Below, piece by piece: positions 18,194 through 26,892 of a DNA stretch of 64,000 nt. The stretch comes from an uncultured SAR86 cluster bacterium. GTDB lineage: Bacteria > Pseudomonadota > Gammaproteobacteria > Magnimaribacterales > D2472. The DNA is taken from assembly GCA_902583575.1 (NCBI GenBank), contig CACHWY010000002.1:161557-225556 (forward strand), given 5' to 3'. The notes under the pieces are model-generated. The model was not told the DNA's origin and did not search any database. It was given only the letters and a program-made list of their open reading frames with translations. Numbering within the stretch: position 1 is the first letter of the stretch; the number at the start of each line of letters is the position of its first letter. The translations under genes and the position numbers were made by a program.

Positions 18194-18590
18194 AAGAAAA
18201 AGATTATTCAATATTATACTTGTTCTTTTATTTTCAACATCAGGAATAGGCTTAATATTATATTCTTTAAACACAAATTTAGATTATTTTTTTACTCCCA
18301 CGGAGCTTACAAACATTAATATTCCAGAAGACAAGAGAATAAAGATTGGCGGAATGGTTTTAGAGAATTCTGTAGTTAGAGAACAATCAAAGGTTATATT
18401 TACTGTTACAGATTATAAAAACTATATCGAAGTTGTTTATGAGGGCATTGTCCCAGATTTATTTAAAGAGGGTAGCGGCGTTGTTGCATTAGGCTTTATG
18501 CAGAATGAGACTTTTTATGCACAAGAAGTATTGGCAAAACATGATGAAAATTATATGCCGCCTAATTTAAGCATCAATAATGATAATTGA
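18180..18590 (+). CDS. ccmE: Periplasmic heme chaperone CcmE
   Basis: CcmE covalently carries heme to the CcmFH lyase. An N-terminal anchor helix (about 11-29) is followed by the beta-barrel with IKIGGMVLENSV. The heme-attachment His is H121 in the motif HDENYMPP, with the conserved Y125. The length of 136 aa is a little short because the C-terminal tail is trimmed. It overlaps ccmD at its start and ccmF at its end by 11 bases. Confidence 0.96.
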   Translation: MHPHRRKRLFNIILVLLFSTSGIGLILYSLNTNLDYFFTPTELTNINIPEDKRIKIGGMVLENSVVREQSKVIFTVTDYKNYIEVVYEGIVPDLFKEGSGVVALGFMQNETFYAQEVLAKHDENYMPPNLSINNDN

Positions 18591-20466
18591 GATTTCACAT
18601 TACCTATCTATTTTAGCAACAGGATTATTTCTCCTTATTGGATTAATATCTTTTATTACAACTGATACTAAATATACAGCAAAATTAATCAGCAAAACTT
18701 TTTCCCATGGATTTCTGCTATTACTTGTTTCATTTATTATTTATATATGGCTAGCAATTACAGATAACTTCAGTGTTCAATATATTGCAAATCACTCTAA
18801 TACAGAATTACCAGTTTTTTATAAAATATCTTCTATTTGGAGTGCGCATGAAGGGTCAATGTTTCTTTGGATAATATTTATAGCATTATGGGGATTTATT
18901 TTTAACATCAATATAAAGAATGATGAAGTGTTAAAACCTAAAAGTATTGGCGTTATATCATTAATTTTAGTAGGTTTTTTATTATTTCTACTTTTAACTT
19001 CTAATCCTTTTGAAACAATATTACCGATTGCACCATTAAATGGTGCTGACATTAATCCGGTTCTTCAAGATCCTGCTTTAGCCATTCACCCTCCAACTTT
19101 ATATTTGGGCTATGTTGGCTTTGTTATCCCATTTGCATGCGCAATTTCATTTTTAATTAATGGAAACCCTGATGTTAGATGGGAAAAGCTAGTTCAAAAA
19201 TGGTCAGTATTAGCATGGGTTTTTCTAACAATTGGTATAACTTTAGGTAGTTGGTGGGCATATTATGAATTAGGTTGGGGAGGGTATTGGTTTTGGGATC
19301 CCGTTGAAAATGTTGCTTTAATGCCATGGTTAGCTGCTACTGCTTTTCTTCATTCTTTGAGTGTTTCTATAAAATCTTCTCATCTTAGAGTTTGGACAAT
19401 TTTATTATCAATTTCTGTTTTTTCTTTAAGTCTTTTTGGAGCATTTATAGTCAGGTCAGGAATAATTGATAGCGTTCATTCTTTTGCAAATGATCCTGAT
19501 AGAGGTCTATATTTATTAATGTTTATTGGAATAATCTTAATTATTTCTTTATCTCTTTTTATATTAAGATTTTCTATCATTAGACCAATTGGCAATATAA
19601 AAAGTTTTTCAAAAGAATCATTTATATCAATTAATAATATCTTTTTTGGTTCGTTAATATTCTGTGTGATGCTTGGAGTCACATATCCACTAGTATATGA
19701 ATACTTATTTGATCAAAAAATAAGTGTTGGGGCTCCTTTTTATAATGCAATATTTATTCCAATAGTATTAATAGCTAGCTTATTTTTGTTCTTTTCAGTT
19801 GACTCTAAATGGTCTCGAAATTTAAATTTTAATTTCTTTAGATCTCCCATAATAGTTTCAATAATTCTTTCAATAGCCTCAATTATTTTATTGATATATT
19901 TTTTCCAAACGAATAATTTTACATTTTTGATATCAGTTTATGTTGGATTATTAATAATATTTAGATACTGTATTGAAATATTTAATTCCTTTTATTTTAA
20001 AAAATTTATTAACCCCTTCAGTGCAATTGCCCATCTAGCATTGGGACTACTTTTATTATCAATATCATTTAATAGCTTGTTAAGTACTGAAAGGGCATTA
20101 AGCATTAGGCTAGACTCAACAGAAGAATACAAAGACTTAAAAATTTATTTAAAAGATATCAAAGTAGTTAAAAATTCCAATCATGACTCAATAAAAGCTT
20201 TATTTTTTATTGAAAATTCTAGAGGTGATATAGTCGAACTAAGCCCTGAAAAAAGAAGGTATCGTACCAGAGGACAAATAACAACCGAAACAGCAATTCA
20301 TATAAGCCCTTTAAGAGATATTTATATAACAATAGGAGATCAACTTGATAACGGTAATTGGGTTGTCAATGTGCAACTTAATTATTTTATTAGGTGGATA
20401 TGGTTCTCTGGATGCTTAATGGCGATAGCTGGAATAGTGTTAATATTTTCTAAAAGAAAAGTTTAA
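18580..20466 (+). CDS. ccmF: Cytochrome c heme lyase subunit CcmF
   Basis: CcmF is the large integral-membrane part of the heme ligation complex. The 628-residue protein contains many helices and the tryptophan-rich WWAYYELGWGGYWFWDPVEN signature near 225-245, plus conserved motifs LAIHPPTLYLGYVG and SIWSAHEGSM. The AFIVRSGIIDSVHSF run follows the W motif as in the family. It sits in the canonical place between ccmE and ccmG. Confidence 0.97.
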   Translation: MIIEISHYLSILATGLFLLIGLISFITTDTKYTAKLISKTFSHGFLLLLVSFIIYIWLAITDNFSVQYIANHSNTELPVFYKISSIWSAHEGSMFLWIIFIALWGFIFNINIKNDEVLKPKSIGVISLILVGFLLFLLLTSNPFETILPIAPLNGADINPVLQDPALAIHPPTLYLGYVGFVIPFACAISFLINGNPDVRWEKLVQKWSVLAWVFLTIGITLGSWWAYYELGWGGYWFWDPVENVALMPWLAATAFLHSLSVSIKSSHLRVWTILLSISVFSLSLFGAFIVRSGIIDSVHSFANDPDRGLYLLMFIGIILIISLSLFILRFSIIRPIGNIKSFSKESFISINNIFFGSLIFCVMLGVTYPLVYEYLFDQKISVGAPFYNAIFIPIVLIASLFLFFSVDSKWSRNLNFNFFRSPIIVSIILSIASIILLIYFFQTNNFTFLISVYVGLLIIFRYCIEIFNSFYFKKFINPFSAIAHLALGLLLLSISFNSLLSTERALSIRLDSTEEYKDLKIYLKDIKVVKNSNHDSIKALFFIENSRGDIVELSPEKRRYRTRGQITTETAIHISPLRDIYITIGDQLDNGNWVVNVQLNYFIRWIWFSGCLMAIAGIVLIFSKRKV

Positions 20467-20469
20467 ATT

Positions 20470-20991
20470 ATGAAATTTTTATTTAAGTCCACAGTCTTAT
20501 TATTACCTTTAGCATTTATAGCAATGTTTTATATTCTTTTGACAGAGGAGGATGCATACCCTGGAACTGATTATAAAACATTTGATATTCCGAAATTTCA
20601 GCTTGAGAACCTAGAAAATACTAAATTAATTGATAATGACGAAATCAAAGGCAACTTTATTCTGAATGTATGGGCTAGTTGGTGCATTACTTGTCGAGTT
20701 GAGCACCCATTCTTAATGAATCTTAAAAATCAAGGAATTAAAATAATTGGATTAAATTATAAAGATGAAAGATTTGATGCCATTCAATGGTTGGATAAAT
20801 ATGGGAACCCATATGAGATAATATTTCATGATTTAAAGGGCTCTTTAGCACTCGATCTCGGTGTAACAGGCGCACCTGAAACATTTTTGGTTAGTAATGG
20901 AAAGGTAGTGGCACACTACCAGGGAGAGGTTAATGATGCTGTATGGAGTAATGTATTCTTACCAATCATTAAAGAAGAGGGAATGTTTTAA
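20470..20991 (+). CDS. ccmG: Periplasmic thioredoxin CcmG/DsbE
   Basis: CcmG reduces the apocytochrome CXXCH thiols before heme attachment. The 173-residue protein has an N-terminal anchor helix (about 8-25), the active site WASWCITC with C72 and C75, and the family's cis-Pro region GAPETFLVSNG near 137-147. The dipeptide between the cysteines is Ile-Thr rather than the more usual Pro-Thr or Val-Pro. The same WCITC occurs in the DsbD-type protein of this window, the likely reductant. Confidence 0.95.
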   Translation: MKFLFKSTVLLLPLAFIAMFYILLTEEDAYPGTDYKTFDIPKFQLENLENTKLIDNDEIKGNFILNVWASWCITCRVEHPFLMNLKNQGIKIIGLNYKDERFDAIQWLDKYGNPYEIIFHDLKGSLALDLGVTGAPETFLVSNGKVVAHYQGEVNDAVWSNVFLPIIKEEGMF

Positions 20992-20992
20992 G

Positions 20993-21364
20993 ATGAAAAT
21001 CTTTTATATTTTTTTAATCTTAATTTCAGCAAATATTTCATCAGATTCTTTATATGAATTTAAAAATGAAGTAAATGAAACTAGATTTAATAATCTAATA
21101 AAAGATATAAGATGTCCAAAGTGTACTTCAGGCTCATTATCAAGCTCTAATGCTCCGATATCAGAAGACTTAAAATTAAAAATTGTATCAATGATTCAAG
21201 AAGGTAAAACCGATCAAGAAATAAAGGATTATGTTACATCGAGATTTGGAAAAGAATCATTGTATGAACCAGAATTTAATAGTAGTACTTATATTTTATG
21301 GCTTGCGCCATTTGTAGTTTTATTTCTCGCTTTATTCATTTTTATATTTAGAAAGAAAACGTAA
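20993..21364 (+). CDS. ccmH: Cytochrome c maturation protein CcmH
   Basis: The ATG at 20993 gives a signal peptide and the correct length (123 aa); an upstream in-frame start inside ccmG would add unrelated residues. The redox motif is RCPKC (C41, C44), followed by the CcmH pattern SSSNAPISEDLKLKI, IQEGKTDQEIKDYV, and a C-terminal transmembrane helix after YILWLAPF. CcmH presents apocytochrome to CcmF and exchanges thiols with CcmG. It is the short, CcmH-only form, without the fused TPR part. Confidence 0.94.
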   Translation: MKIFYIFLILISANISSDSLYEFKNEVNETRFNNLIKDIRCPKCTSGSLSSSNAPISEDLKLKIVSMIQEGKTDQEIKDYVTSRFGKESLYEPEFNSSTYILWLAPFVVLFLALFIFIFRKKT

Positions 21365-22149
21365 TGCTTCCATTCTATTTGTTAACTTTTTTTGCAGCTT
21401 TACCTATTCTTGCATATATCCTGGCACAGAAGACCAATAATAAGGGACTGGTTATTGGTTTTACTACAATAGTTCTATCTTTATGTTTAGTAGTATTTGT
21501 TAGTAAATTTGCAATATTGGGAAGTCTTCAAAAACAAATATTAAATAATAAGATTTTTGACCAAATATATATTGATTCAAAAATTTCGAGCGAGCATTTA
21601 AAAGAAATGGAAGCTCTTCTTAATGAAGATGAATTAAAGAATTGGTTAGTTGGGCTTACCACCGAAGCAATTAATCTAGAGAAGCTAAATTCAGCTGAAA
21701 GTTTAATGACATTTTCTGAAAGGTTTTTTATAACAAACAACGAAAAATTAATATTTTATGGGCTGTATACAAATTTAAGAGATGCAAGATTCCCTGAATA
21801 TAAGGATGTAGTCTTTTCAGTAGACACTAAATCTGACTTACCTTGCTCAATAAAAAGCGGCAATATAGATCTTTTTATAATGAACGGCCCTGACATACCA
21901 ATAGCAAAGAAAGAAATCGATGATATTAAAGACATGATATTAACTAATCTAGATAGTGTTATTCCTGGATTTGATTTGGCATCAGCCCACCTTAATCAAG
22001 AAACAATAGAATTCAATATTAAGATATCTTGTATTGATAATTCTGACTTTTTTTATGTTAAAAATCTCATAGTTTTAAATCAAACTAGTACTGCTAATAA
22101 ATATAAAATTAATTTAAATGAATGGTTAAAAACACCACAAGAGTTATAA
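21364..22149 (+). CDS. Unrecognised protein at the end of the ccm cluster (ccmI position)
   Basis: This 261-residue protein shares a base with the end of ccmH (TAATG), where ccmI usually lies. It has two N-terminal membrane segments (about 2-18 and 29-49), as CcmI does. A helical stretch (about 70-130: LLNEDELKNWLVGLTTEAINLEKLNSAESLMTF...) may be a reduced TPR-like part, and the C-terminal 110 residues look beta-rich. CcmI (apocytochrome chaperone) is the likely role from position and topology, but no clear sequence motif confirms it. Confidence 0.6.
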   Translation: MLPFYLLTFFAALPILAYILAQKTNNKGLVIGFTTIVLSLCLVVFVSKFAILGSLQKQILNNKIFDQIYIDSKISSEHLKEMEALLNEDELKNWLVGLTTEAINLEKLNSAESLMTFSERFFITNNEKLIFYGLYTNLRDARFPEYKDVVFSVDTKSDLPCSIKSGNIDLFIMNGPDIPIAKKEIDDIKDMILTNLDSVIPGFDLASAHLNQETIEFNIKISCIDNSDFFYVKNLIVLNQTSTANKYKINLNEWLKTPQEL

Positions 22150-22173
22150 TATATTCAGTAAATAACTCTTAAA

Positions 22174-24372
22174 ATGCAGCTAAAACACATAAAACTATCA
22201 GGTTTTAAAAGTTTCGTCGATCCAACGAAAATATCATTTTCTACCAATATGGTTGGAGTTGTCGGTCCGAATGGATGCGGAAAATCAAATGTTATAGATG
22301 CTGTGCGTTGGGTGCTTGGAGAACTTTCAGCAAAAAACCTTCGTGGTGAATCAATGGCAGATGTTATTTTTAATGGTTCTGAAAAAAGAAAACCGTCTGG
22401 ACAATGCAGCATTGAACTTCTTTTTGATAATTCTAATGCCAAAATTGGTGGCGAGTATGCATCTTTTAGTGAAGTTTCTATCAAAAGGGTTATGACAAGA
22501 GATGCTCAATCAGATTACTTTATTAATAATACAAAATGCAGGAGAAAGGATGTCCAAGATATTTTTCTTGGTACTGGTTTAGGCCCAAGCTCTTATGCAA
22601 TTATCGAACAGGGAATGGTTAGCAAGCTTGTAAGTGCAAAACCAGATGAACTTAGAACCCATATTGAAGAAGCAGCTGGAGTATCCAAATATAGAGAAAG
22701 AAGAAGGGAAACAGAGTCAAGAATTAAACGCACAAAAGAAAATCTCTCAAGGGTAAAAGATATTCGTGATGAAATTGGAAGACTTATTAGAAGATTAGAA
22801 AATCAAGCCAAAGCTGCAGATAAGTACAATCAACTTAAAAAAGATAAAACAAAACTAGAGCTTGATAAAGCTATATTATTTTCGATGGAAGCAAAAAATA
22901 ATCGAGATAAACTACAGAAGAAATTGGATGCGCATAATCGTGACCTGAAAATCAAAAATGCTGAATCAGGAACAATCCAATCGCAAATAGACCAATTTAG
23001 AACTGAAAATGAGTCCCTGTTGAGTGAATATGAATTAGCACAAAAGAATTTCTATGCAGTTGGAGCAGAAATTGCAAAAAGAGAAGCCAATTTACAAAAT
23101 ATTAATAAATCAGAATCAGAGACTAAATACAGTCTTCAAAAAGCAAAAGATAATTATGAAAAAGCCAAAGAAACTGAGAGAAATTTTGACGAATTAAGTC
23201 CTAGTGAGAAAGCTATGCATATTCTGGATAGCATTATCCTTACAATAGATAAATTTAATATTAATAATGAAAGTATTAGAGAAAAAGCTATGGAGCTAAA
23301 AAATTTACTTACAGAAATTTTAGATATTGCATCAGCTCAATCTAAAACATTAACTGATGAATATCTTTCTCGTCAAAATGACTTAGAAGAACAAATCGAG
23401 GAAGCAGAAAAGCTTAAGAGTTCTATCCAGGATGAAATGAAGGACTTTGTTAGTAAAAGTTCAGATGCAGAGTCAATTCTAGTCGCGCTGAGACAAAAAC
23501 AATCAAAATTTAATGATGAATTAAGAGATCTAGAAAATAAAAAATCTATTGCAGATTTAGACTCTAAATCTATTTCTGAAAAAATAACAAATATTCGTCT
23601 TGAACTTAAAACATATGAAATAAATTTAGATAATTCAAATAAAAAAATTAAGGAAGCTGGTATAGATATTGATACTGTTAATTTTTCAGATTATGAAGAT
23701 ACGACATTAGATCAAATCGAAGATAACTTAACTAATATAGAAACTAAAATAATTAGATTGGGTGCGATTAACTTAGCTGCACCAGAAGAAATCGCGGATG
23801 AATCAAAAAGAAAAGAAGAATTAGATGAGCAATACAATGACCTTACAGAAGCATTAGATAAACTTAATGGCGCTATTAAGAAAATTGATAACGAAACAAA
23901 AACAATATTCAAAGATAGTTTTGATGCTGTCAATTTAAAACTTAAAGAAATGTTCCCAAAGTTATTTGGGGGAGGTGTTGCTGAGCTCACCCTAACCGAT
24001 GATGATCCACTACATGCTGGGGTAGTTTTAATGGCAAGACCCCCAGGAAAAAAGAATTCATCTATTTCACAATTATCAGGCGGAGAAAAAGCTTTAACGG
24101 CTTTAGCTTTAGTATTTGCTATTTTTGATCTAAATCCAGCACCATTTTGCTTATTAGATGAAGTAGACGCACCATTAGACGACTTAAATACCCTTCGATT
24201 TATAAATATGGTTGAAGAAATGTCAAAGACAATACAATTTGTTTTTATTACTCATAATAAAGTTTCTATGGAGAGAAGTGATTATTTAATGGGAGTTACA
24301 ATGCAAGAGGCTGGTGTTTCAAGAATGGTATCCGTTGACGTCAATCAAGCACTTAAATTAGCTGAATCATAA
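22174..24372 (+). CDS. smc: Short SMC-family chromosome segregation ATPase without a recognisable hinge
   Basis: SMC proteins organise and segregate the chromosome. Both head halves are intact: N-terminal FKSFVDPTK, Walker A GPNGCGKSN (31-39), QGMVSKLVSAKPDELR, then the C-terminal signature SQLSGGEKALTA (632-643), Walker B CLLDEVDAPLDD (659-670) and FITHNK. The usual length is about 1,150 residues; this one has 732. Coiled coils cover about 175-335 and 395-560. Between them only some 60 residues remain, with no glycine-rich hinge domain. The frame is open throughout, so it is not a broken gene. It precedes zipA, as in many gammaproteobacteria. Confidence 0.92.
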   Translation: MQLKHIKLSGFKSFVDPTKISFSTNMVGVVGPNGCGKSNVIDAVRWVLGELSAKNLRGESMADVIFNGSEKRKPSGQCSIELLFDNSNAKIGGEYASFSEVSIKRVMTRDAQSDYFINNTKCRRKDVQDIFLGTGLGPSSYAIIEQGMVSKLVSAKPDELRTHIEEAAGVSKYRERRRETESRIKRTKENLSRVKDIRDEIGRLIRRLENQAKAADKYNQLKKDKTKLELDKAILFSMEAKNNRDKLQKKLDAHNRDLKIKNAESGTIQSQIDQFRTENESLLSEYELAQKNFYAVGAEIAKREANLQNINKSESETKYSLQKAKDNYEKAKETERNFDELSPSEKAMHILDSIILTIDKFNINNESIREKAMELKNLLTEILDIASAQSKTLTDEYLSRQNDLEEQIEEAEKLKSSIQDEMKDFVSKSSDAESILVALRQKQSKFNDELRDLENKKSIADLDSKSISEKITNIRLELKTYEINLDNSNKKIKEAGIDIDTVNFSDYEDTTLDQIEDNLTNIETKIIRLGAINLAAPEEIADESKRKEELDEQYNDLTEALDKLNGAIKKIDNETKTIFKDSFDAVNLKLKEMFPKLFGGGVAELTLTDDDPLHAGVVLMARPPGKKNSSISQLSGGEKALTALALVFAIFDLNPAPFCLLDEVDAPLDDLNTLRFINMVEEMSKTIQFVFITHNKVSMERSDYLMGVTMQEAGVSRMVSVDVNQALKLAES

Positions 24373-24987
24373 ATGACTATCAATTCAGAAATTTATTTAA
24401 TTGGACTAGCCATATTGATATTTTTAATAATAGTATTTTTGTATATAAGAAAGATATCGAACTCAGGCAAACTTAAACTTATGATTGAAGACGAGCCTAA
24501 TTCACTTGAACCTTCTGAGGCAGATTTAAATATTAATAATCAACAACTCTTTGAACATGAGGACAGTAAGAAAGATCAAGAGTTAGCAATATTAAATTTA
24601 ATTTCTATAGATAGGTCTATGTATGATATAGAGCAAATCTTTGGATTTCTTTCTAACTATGATGCAAAAATTAACAATAAATATTTCTCTTTCAATGATG
24701 AAGATGGAATGGAAAGATTTAGAGTTATAAATGCATTAAAACCTGGAACTTTTGAAAATGATACAAAGACCTTTGCAATTGCAATTGTTGCAGATCTTAT
24801 GAGGGTAGATGATCCATTAGATATAGTAAAAAAAATGGTTGAATTTTCTATAAATTTTGCGGATAAATTCCACGCATCTCTTTGCGATGAAGAAAGGACC
24901 CCAATTACGAAACAAATGATTTTACATATGGAATCCAGGGCTCAAGATGTAGCAAGAATAAAACAACTCTATGACCATAATGATTAA
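24373..24987 (+). CDS. zipA: ZipA-like cell division protein
   Basis: ZipA anchors FtsZ to the membrane at the division site. One N-terminal transmembrane helix (about 8-26) is followed by a short acidic linker and a C-terminal domain (about 68-200) with the ZipA FtsZ-binding layout: LAILNLISIDRSMYDIEQIFGFLSN, GMERFRVINALKPGTF, and TKTFAIAIVADLMRVDDPL. The linker is much shorter than in E. coli. Placement between smc and a ligase gene matches the smc-zipA-ligA order known from Pseudomonas relatives. Confidence 0.85.
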   Translation: MTINSEIYLIGLAILIFLIIVFLYIRKISNSGKLKLMIEDEPNSLEPSEADLNINNQQLFEHEDSKKDQELAILNLISIDRSMYDIEQIFGFLSNYDAKINNKYFSFNDEDGMERFRVINALKPGTFENDTKTFAIAIVADLMRVDDPLDIVKKMVEFSINFADKFHASLCDEERTPITKQMILHMESRAQDVARIKQLYDHND

Positions 24988-25004
24988 TAAGGAATATTAG
25001 TTGA

Positions 25005-26291
25005 ATGAATGATCCATGGAAAATTATCAAAGAATTAGAAAGTGATAATAGCCGTTTATTTAAAGAGGGTGTTGTTGAAAATAATTTGAATAATTTAGAA
25101 TTTCAAGAAGGTCTTTCAATGTGCTTAGATCCACTTATAACCTTTGGAGTAAAACAAGTTCCAGAATCAGAACAAGATGGAGATGGTTTGAAATGGGATG
25201 ATTTTAGGAAAGATGTTGATCTATTAATTGAAAGAGAGAGAACAGGTCATGCAGCTAGAGATTTAATAATTGACTTAATGAGTTCTGCTAAAAAAGATCA
25301 ATGGAATGATTGGTATAGAAGAATATTAATAAAAGATCTTAGGTGCGGCGTGAGCGAGAAAACAGTTAATAATGTAGCAAAAAGAATGGATTTAGAATTT
25401 AAAGTTCCAGTTTTTTCATGCATGCTTGCTCATGATGGTGCAAAACATCCAAAAAAGATAAAAGGAGATTGTTTAGTAGAATATAAATATGACGGAGTAA
25501 GAGTAATTGCTATAGTTAAGAATGGAAAAGCAACCTTATATAGTCGTAATGGAAAGATATTTCATAATTTCCCCCATATTGAGCATGCTTTAAGTAAACC
25601 AGAATACAATAATATTGTATTTGATGGCGAGGTTATGAGCGATGATTTCCAAGCTTTAATGAAACAAGTTTATAGAAAATCAGGAGCTCAAACAGAAGAT
25701 GCTTATCTTGCTCTTTTTGATATTCTTCCATTGAAAGAATTTAATGAAGGTAAAAGCAAGCTTAGTTCAATTGAAAGAAAAGAGGAATTAAATAAATTAT
25801 CAAAGAGTTTTGAAAATGCAATTAAATTAGTAGATTATGAAGTAATAAATTTTGATGAAAAGAGTGGTCAGAATAAATTTGCAAGCATGAATAAAGAAGC
25901 TCTAGAAAAAGGTTTTGAAGGCTTGATGATCAAGCCAAATGATAATTATTACGAATGCAAAAGAAGCCATGCTTGGTTAAAAATAAAACCTTTTATTGAG
26001 GTTACTTTAAAGATCATAGATATTCAGGAGGGTACTGGAAAACACTCTGGTAAGCTAGGTGCATTTCATGTAGAGGGTGATGATGATGGAAAATTCTTTT
26101 CATTAAGCGTAGGAAGCGGTTTAACTGACGAGGAAAGAGAGAAATTTTGGGCATCAAAAGACAAACTAATAGGAAGACTTGTTGAAATTAGAGCAGACGC
26201 AATAACTCAAAGTATTGAAGGAGAACATTACAGCTTGAGATTCCCTAGATTCAAAAATTTTAGAGGTTTTAAAAAGGATGAAAAAATATAA
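25005..26291 (+). CDS. ATP-dependent DNA ligase, phage-like, at the ligA locus
   Basis: The 428-residue protein is an ATP-dependent ligase: motif I EYKYDGVR with nucleotidyl lysine K161, LYSRNGK (178-184), motif IIIa VFDGEVM (206-211 area), motif IV EGLMIK (305-310) and motif V WLKIK (324-328), then an OB-fold domain. The N-terminal domain holds RRILIKDLRCGVSEKT, which resembles the ligases of T-even phages. No NAD-specific Ia domain, zinc finger or BRCT is present. It follows zipA, where ligA would be, so it may be the replicative ligase. It overlaps the following lipoprotein gene by 14 bases. Confidence 0.95.
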   Translation: MNDPWKIIKELESDNSRLFKEGVVENNLNNLEFQEGLSMCLDPLITFGVKQVPESEQDGDGLKWDDFRKDVDLLIERERTGHAARDLIIDLMSSAKKDQWNDWYRRILIKDLRCGVSEKTVNNVAKRMDLEFKVPVFSCMLAHDGAKHPKKIKGDCLVEYKYDGVRVIAIVKNGKATLYSRNGKIFHNFPHIEHALSKPEYNNIVFDGEVMSDDFQALMKQVYRKSGAQTEDAYLALFDILPLKEFNEGKSKLSSIERKEELNKLSKSFENAIKLVDYEVINFDEKSGQNKFASMNKEALEKGFEGLMIKPNDNYYECKRSHAWLKIKPFIEVTLKIIDIQEGTGKHSGKLGAFHVEGDDDGKFFSLSVGSGLTDEEREKFWASKDKLIGRLVEIRADAITQSIEGEHYSLRFPRFKNFRGFKKDEKI

Positions 26292-26892
26292 AATTAATTA
26301 TTTTTTATTTCTAATAGCAATTATTTTTATACAATCATGTGCTACAAGACCGCCTGAAAATCCTGATAATATATGTTTAATTTTTAAAGAGAAAAAAAAT
26401 TGGTATAAGGCTGCAATTAGAAGTGAGAAGCGTTGGAAAATACCACCATATGTTTTAATGTCATTCGTCTATCAGGAATCAAGTTTTAAAGCTGATGCAA
26501 AACCTGAAAGAGAGAAAATCTTAGGCTTTATCCCTTGGTTTAGACCCTCTTCTGCTGTTGGCTATTCACAGGCTTTAAAAAATACTTGGGAGGATTATAA
26601 AGATGAAACTGGAAATAGTAGGGCGAATAGAAAAGATTTTTATGACTCAGCTGATTTTATTGGATGGTATGCCAGCAAAGGATACTATCAGGGTTTTGAA
26701 AAAACAGATGCTAGGTCTTTATATCTTGCCTATCATGAAGGGTATCGAGGTTTTGAAATGAAAACCTATAGAAAGAAACAATGGTTGATTAAAGTTGCCG
26801 ACAGAGTTCAGGCGAAATCAACAAAATATCAAAAACAATACTGGGGATGTGCAAAAGAATTAAAAAGAAAAAGGTTTTTATTTTTCAGCTAA
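26278..26892 (+). CDS. Lipoprotein lytic transglycosylase-like protein
   Basis: A lipoprotein signal peptide ends in FIQSC (lipid-modified C21). The SLT-like domain follows, with the catalytic Glu in VYQESSF (E67), then GYSQALKNTWEDY, and YLAYHEGYRGF toward the end. It would cleave peptidoglycan glycan strands from the outer-membrane side. The 204 residues are mostly domain, so this is a compact single-domain enzyme. It overlaps the ligase gene by 14 bases and converges with the peptidase gene, overlapping that by four bases. Confidence 0.85.
   Translation: MKKYKINYFLFLIAIIFIQSCATRPPENPDNICLIFKEKKNWYKAAIRSEKRWKIPPYVLMSFVYQESSFKADAKPEREKILGFIPWFRPSSAVGYSQALKNTWEDYKDETGNSRANRKDFYDSADFIGWYASKGYYQGFEKTDARSLYLAYHEGYRGFEMKTYRKKQWLIKVADRVQAKSTKYQKQYWGCAKELKRKRFLFFS

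Noticed and set aside
22174..24372. SMC as a frameshifted or truncated pseudogene
   Set aside because: Both head halves are in one frame with all motifs and no leftover fragments lie on either side.
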